Below are positions 6,014 through 6,031 of a stretch of DNA of 6,031 bases, in pieces. Source of the stretch: Planctomycetota bacterium. Lineage in GTDB: Bacteria; Planctomycetota; Planctomycetia; Pirellulales; Thermoguttaceae. A model generated the notes under the pieces. That model did no database searches and was not told the DNA's origin. It saw nothing but the letters and a program-made list of their open reading frames with translations. A program made the translations under genes and the position numbers. How positions within the stretch are numbered: position 1 is the stretch's first letter; each line of letters begins with the position of its first letter. The stretch covers positions 1 to 6,031 of the forward strand of contig JAEWUR010000051.1 of NCBI GenBank assembly GCA_023397045.1. Reading direction: 5' to 3'.

Positions 6014-6015
6014 CC

Positions 6016-6031
6016 ATGAGTGATTGTAGCC
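6016..6031 (+). CDS. Start of a protein-coding gene, identity unknown (truncated by window edge)
   Basis: Only the first five codons (MSDCS) and one further base are visible. The start is supported by the near-consensus Shine-Dalgarno AAGGAGG at 6004-6010 with a 5-base spacer, in contrast to the weak starts elsewhere in the window. The buried Shine-Dalgarno sequence, AT-rich upstream DNA and adjacent repeats would suit a transposase or other tightly held gene, but nothing in five residues identifies it. Confidence 0.6.

Larger units (their letters stand above)
5684..6015. other. AT-rich intergenic region with repeats and a structured leader
   Basis: These 332 bp carry no gene I can support; the only ATG-led frames are under about 10 codons. 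GC drops sharply (37% by hand count over 5821-5880). From left to right it holds the upstream region of pepT, two oppositely oriented heptamer arrays around an AT-rich core, and a stretch at 5900-5957 with a weak promoter-like TATAGA (5946-5951). Last comes a strong inverted repeat just before the gene at 6016. Inside the core is a perfect 5-bp hairpin, GTCGT/ACGAC (5805-5817). A second 9-bp pairing, with one G-T wobble, joins 5808-5816 and 5849-5857. A run of seven T at 5828-5834 lies too far from the first hairpin for a normal terminator. Confidence 0.8.

Overview
The window looks like a piece of a planctomycete chromosome, probably of the Pirellula type. This is inferred from several things together: coding GC of about 63% by hand count over part of the first gene, weak or absent Shine-Dalgarno sequences before most genes, a Tat-exported lipase, and dispersed hairpin and heptamer repeats of a kind I associate with these genomes. 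No rRNA or marker gene confirms it.

Layout. Bases 2-1204 (+) hold the C-terminal two thirds of a CoA-disulfide/polysulfide reductase fused to a rhodanese domain; its N-terminus lies outside the window. A lower-GC gene for a membrane-anchored protein of unknown function follows (1265-1906, +). It is followed by a GC-rich hairpin with a T-run and then by a 7-bp tandem repeat array (1979-2060). The array runs into the 3' end of a converging metallophosphoesterase gene (2043-2714, -). A 154-bp divergent intergenic region separates that gene from a Tat-exported lipase-like alpha/beta hydrolase (2869-3891, +). The hydrolase overlaps ruvX (3888-4352, +) by ATGA. The tripeptidase gene pepT (4433-5683, -) converges on ruvX. 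The remaining 332 bp before the last start codon are AT-rich and hold two more period-7 arrays in opposite orientations. They also hold a strong inverted repeat that buries the Shine-Dalgarno sequence of a gene starting at 6016 (only five codons visible).

How the parts relate. The genes are mostly housekeeping (thiol/persulfide redox, peptide degradation, DNA/RNA maintenance, protein or nucleotide dephosphorylation, extracellular ester hydrolysis) and do not form one pathway. The only apparent operon is lipase-ruvX.

The unusual content is in the non-coding DNA. Three heptamer arrays share the core RRYGG with period 7, and one of them supplies the final codons and stop of a gene. The 5' leader of the last gene has two mutually exclusive pairings, a design that resembles translational protection of transposase genes. 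I saw no CRISPR array, tRNA, rRNA, phage module or recognisable new defence system.
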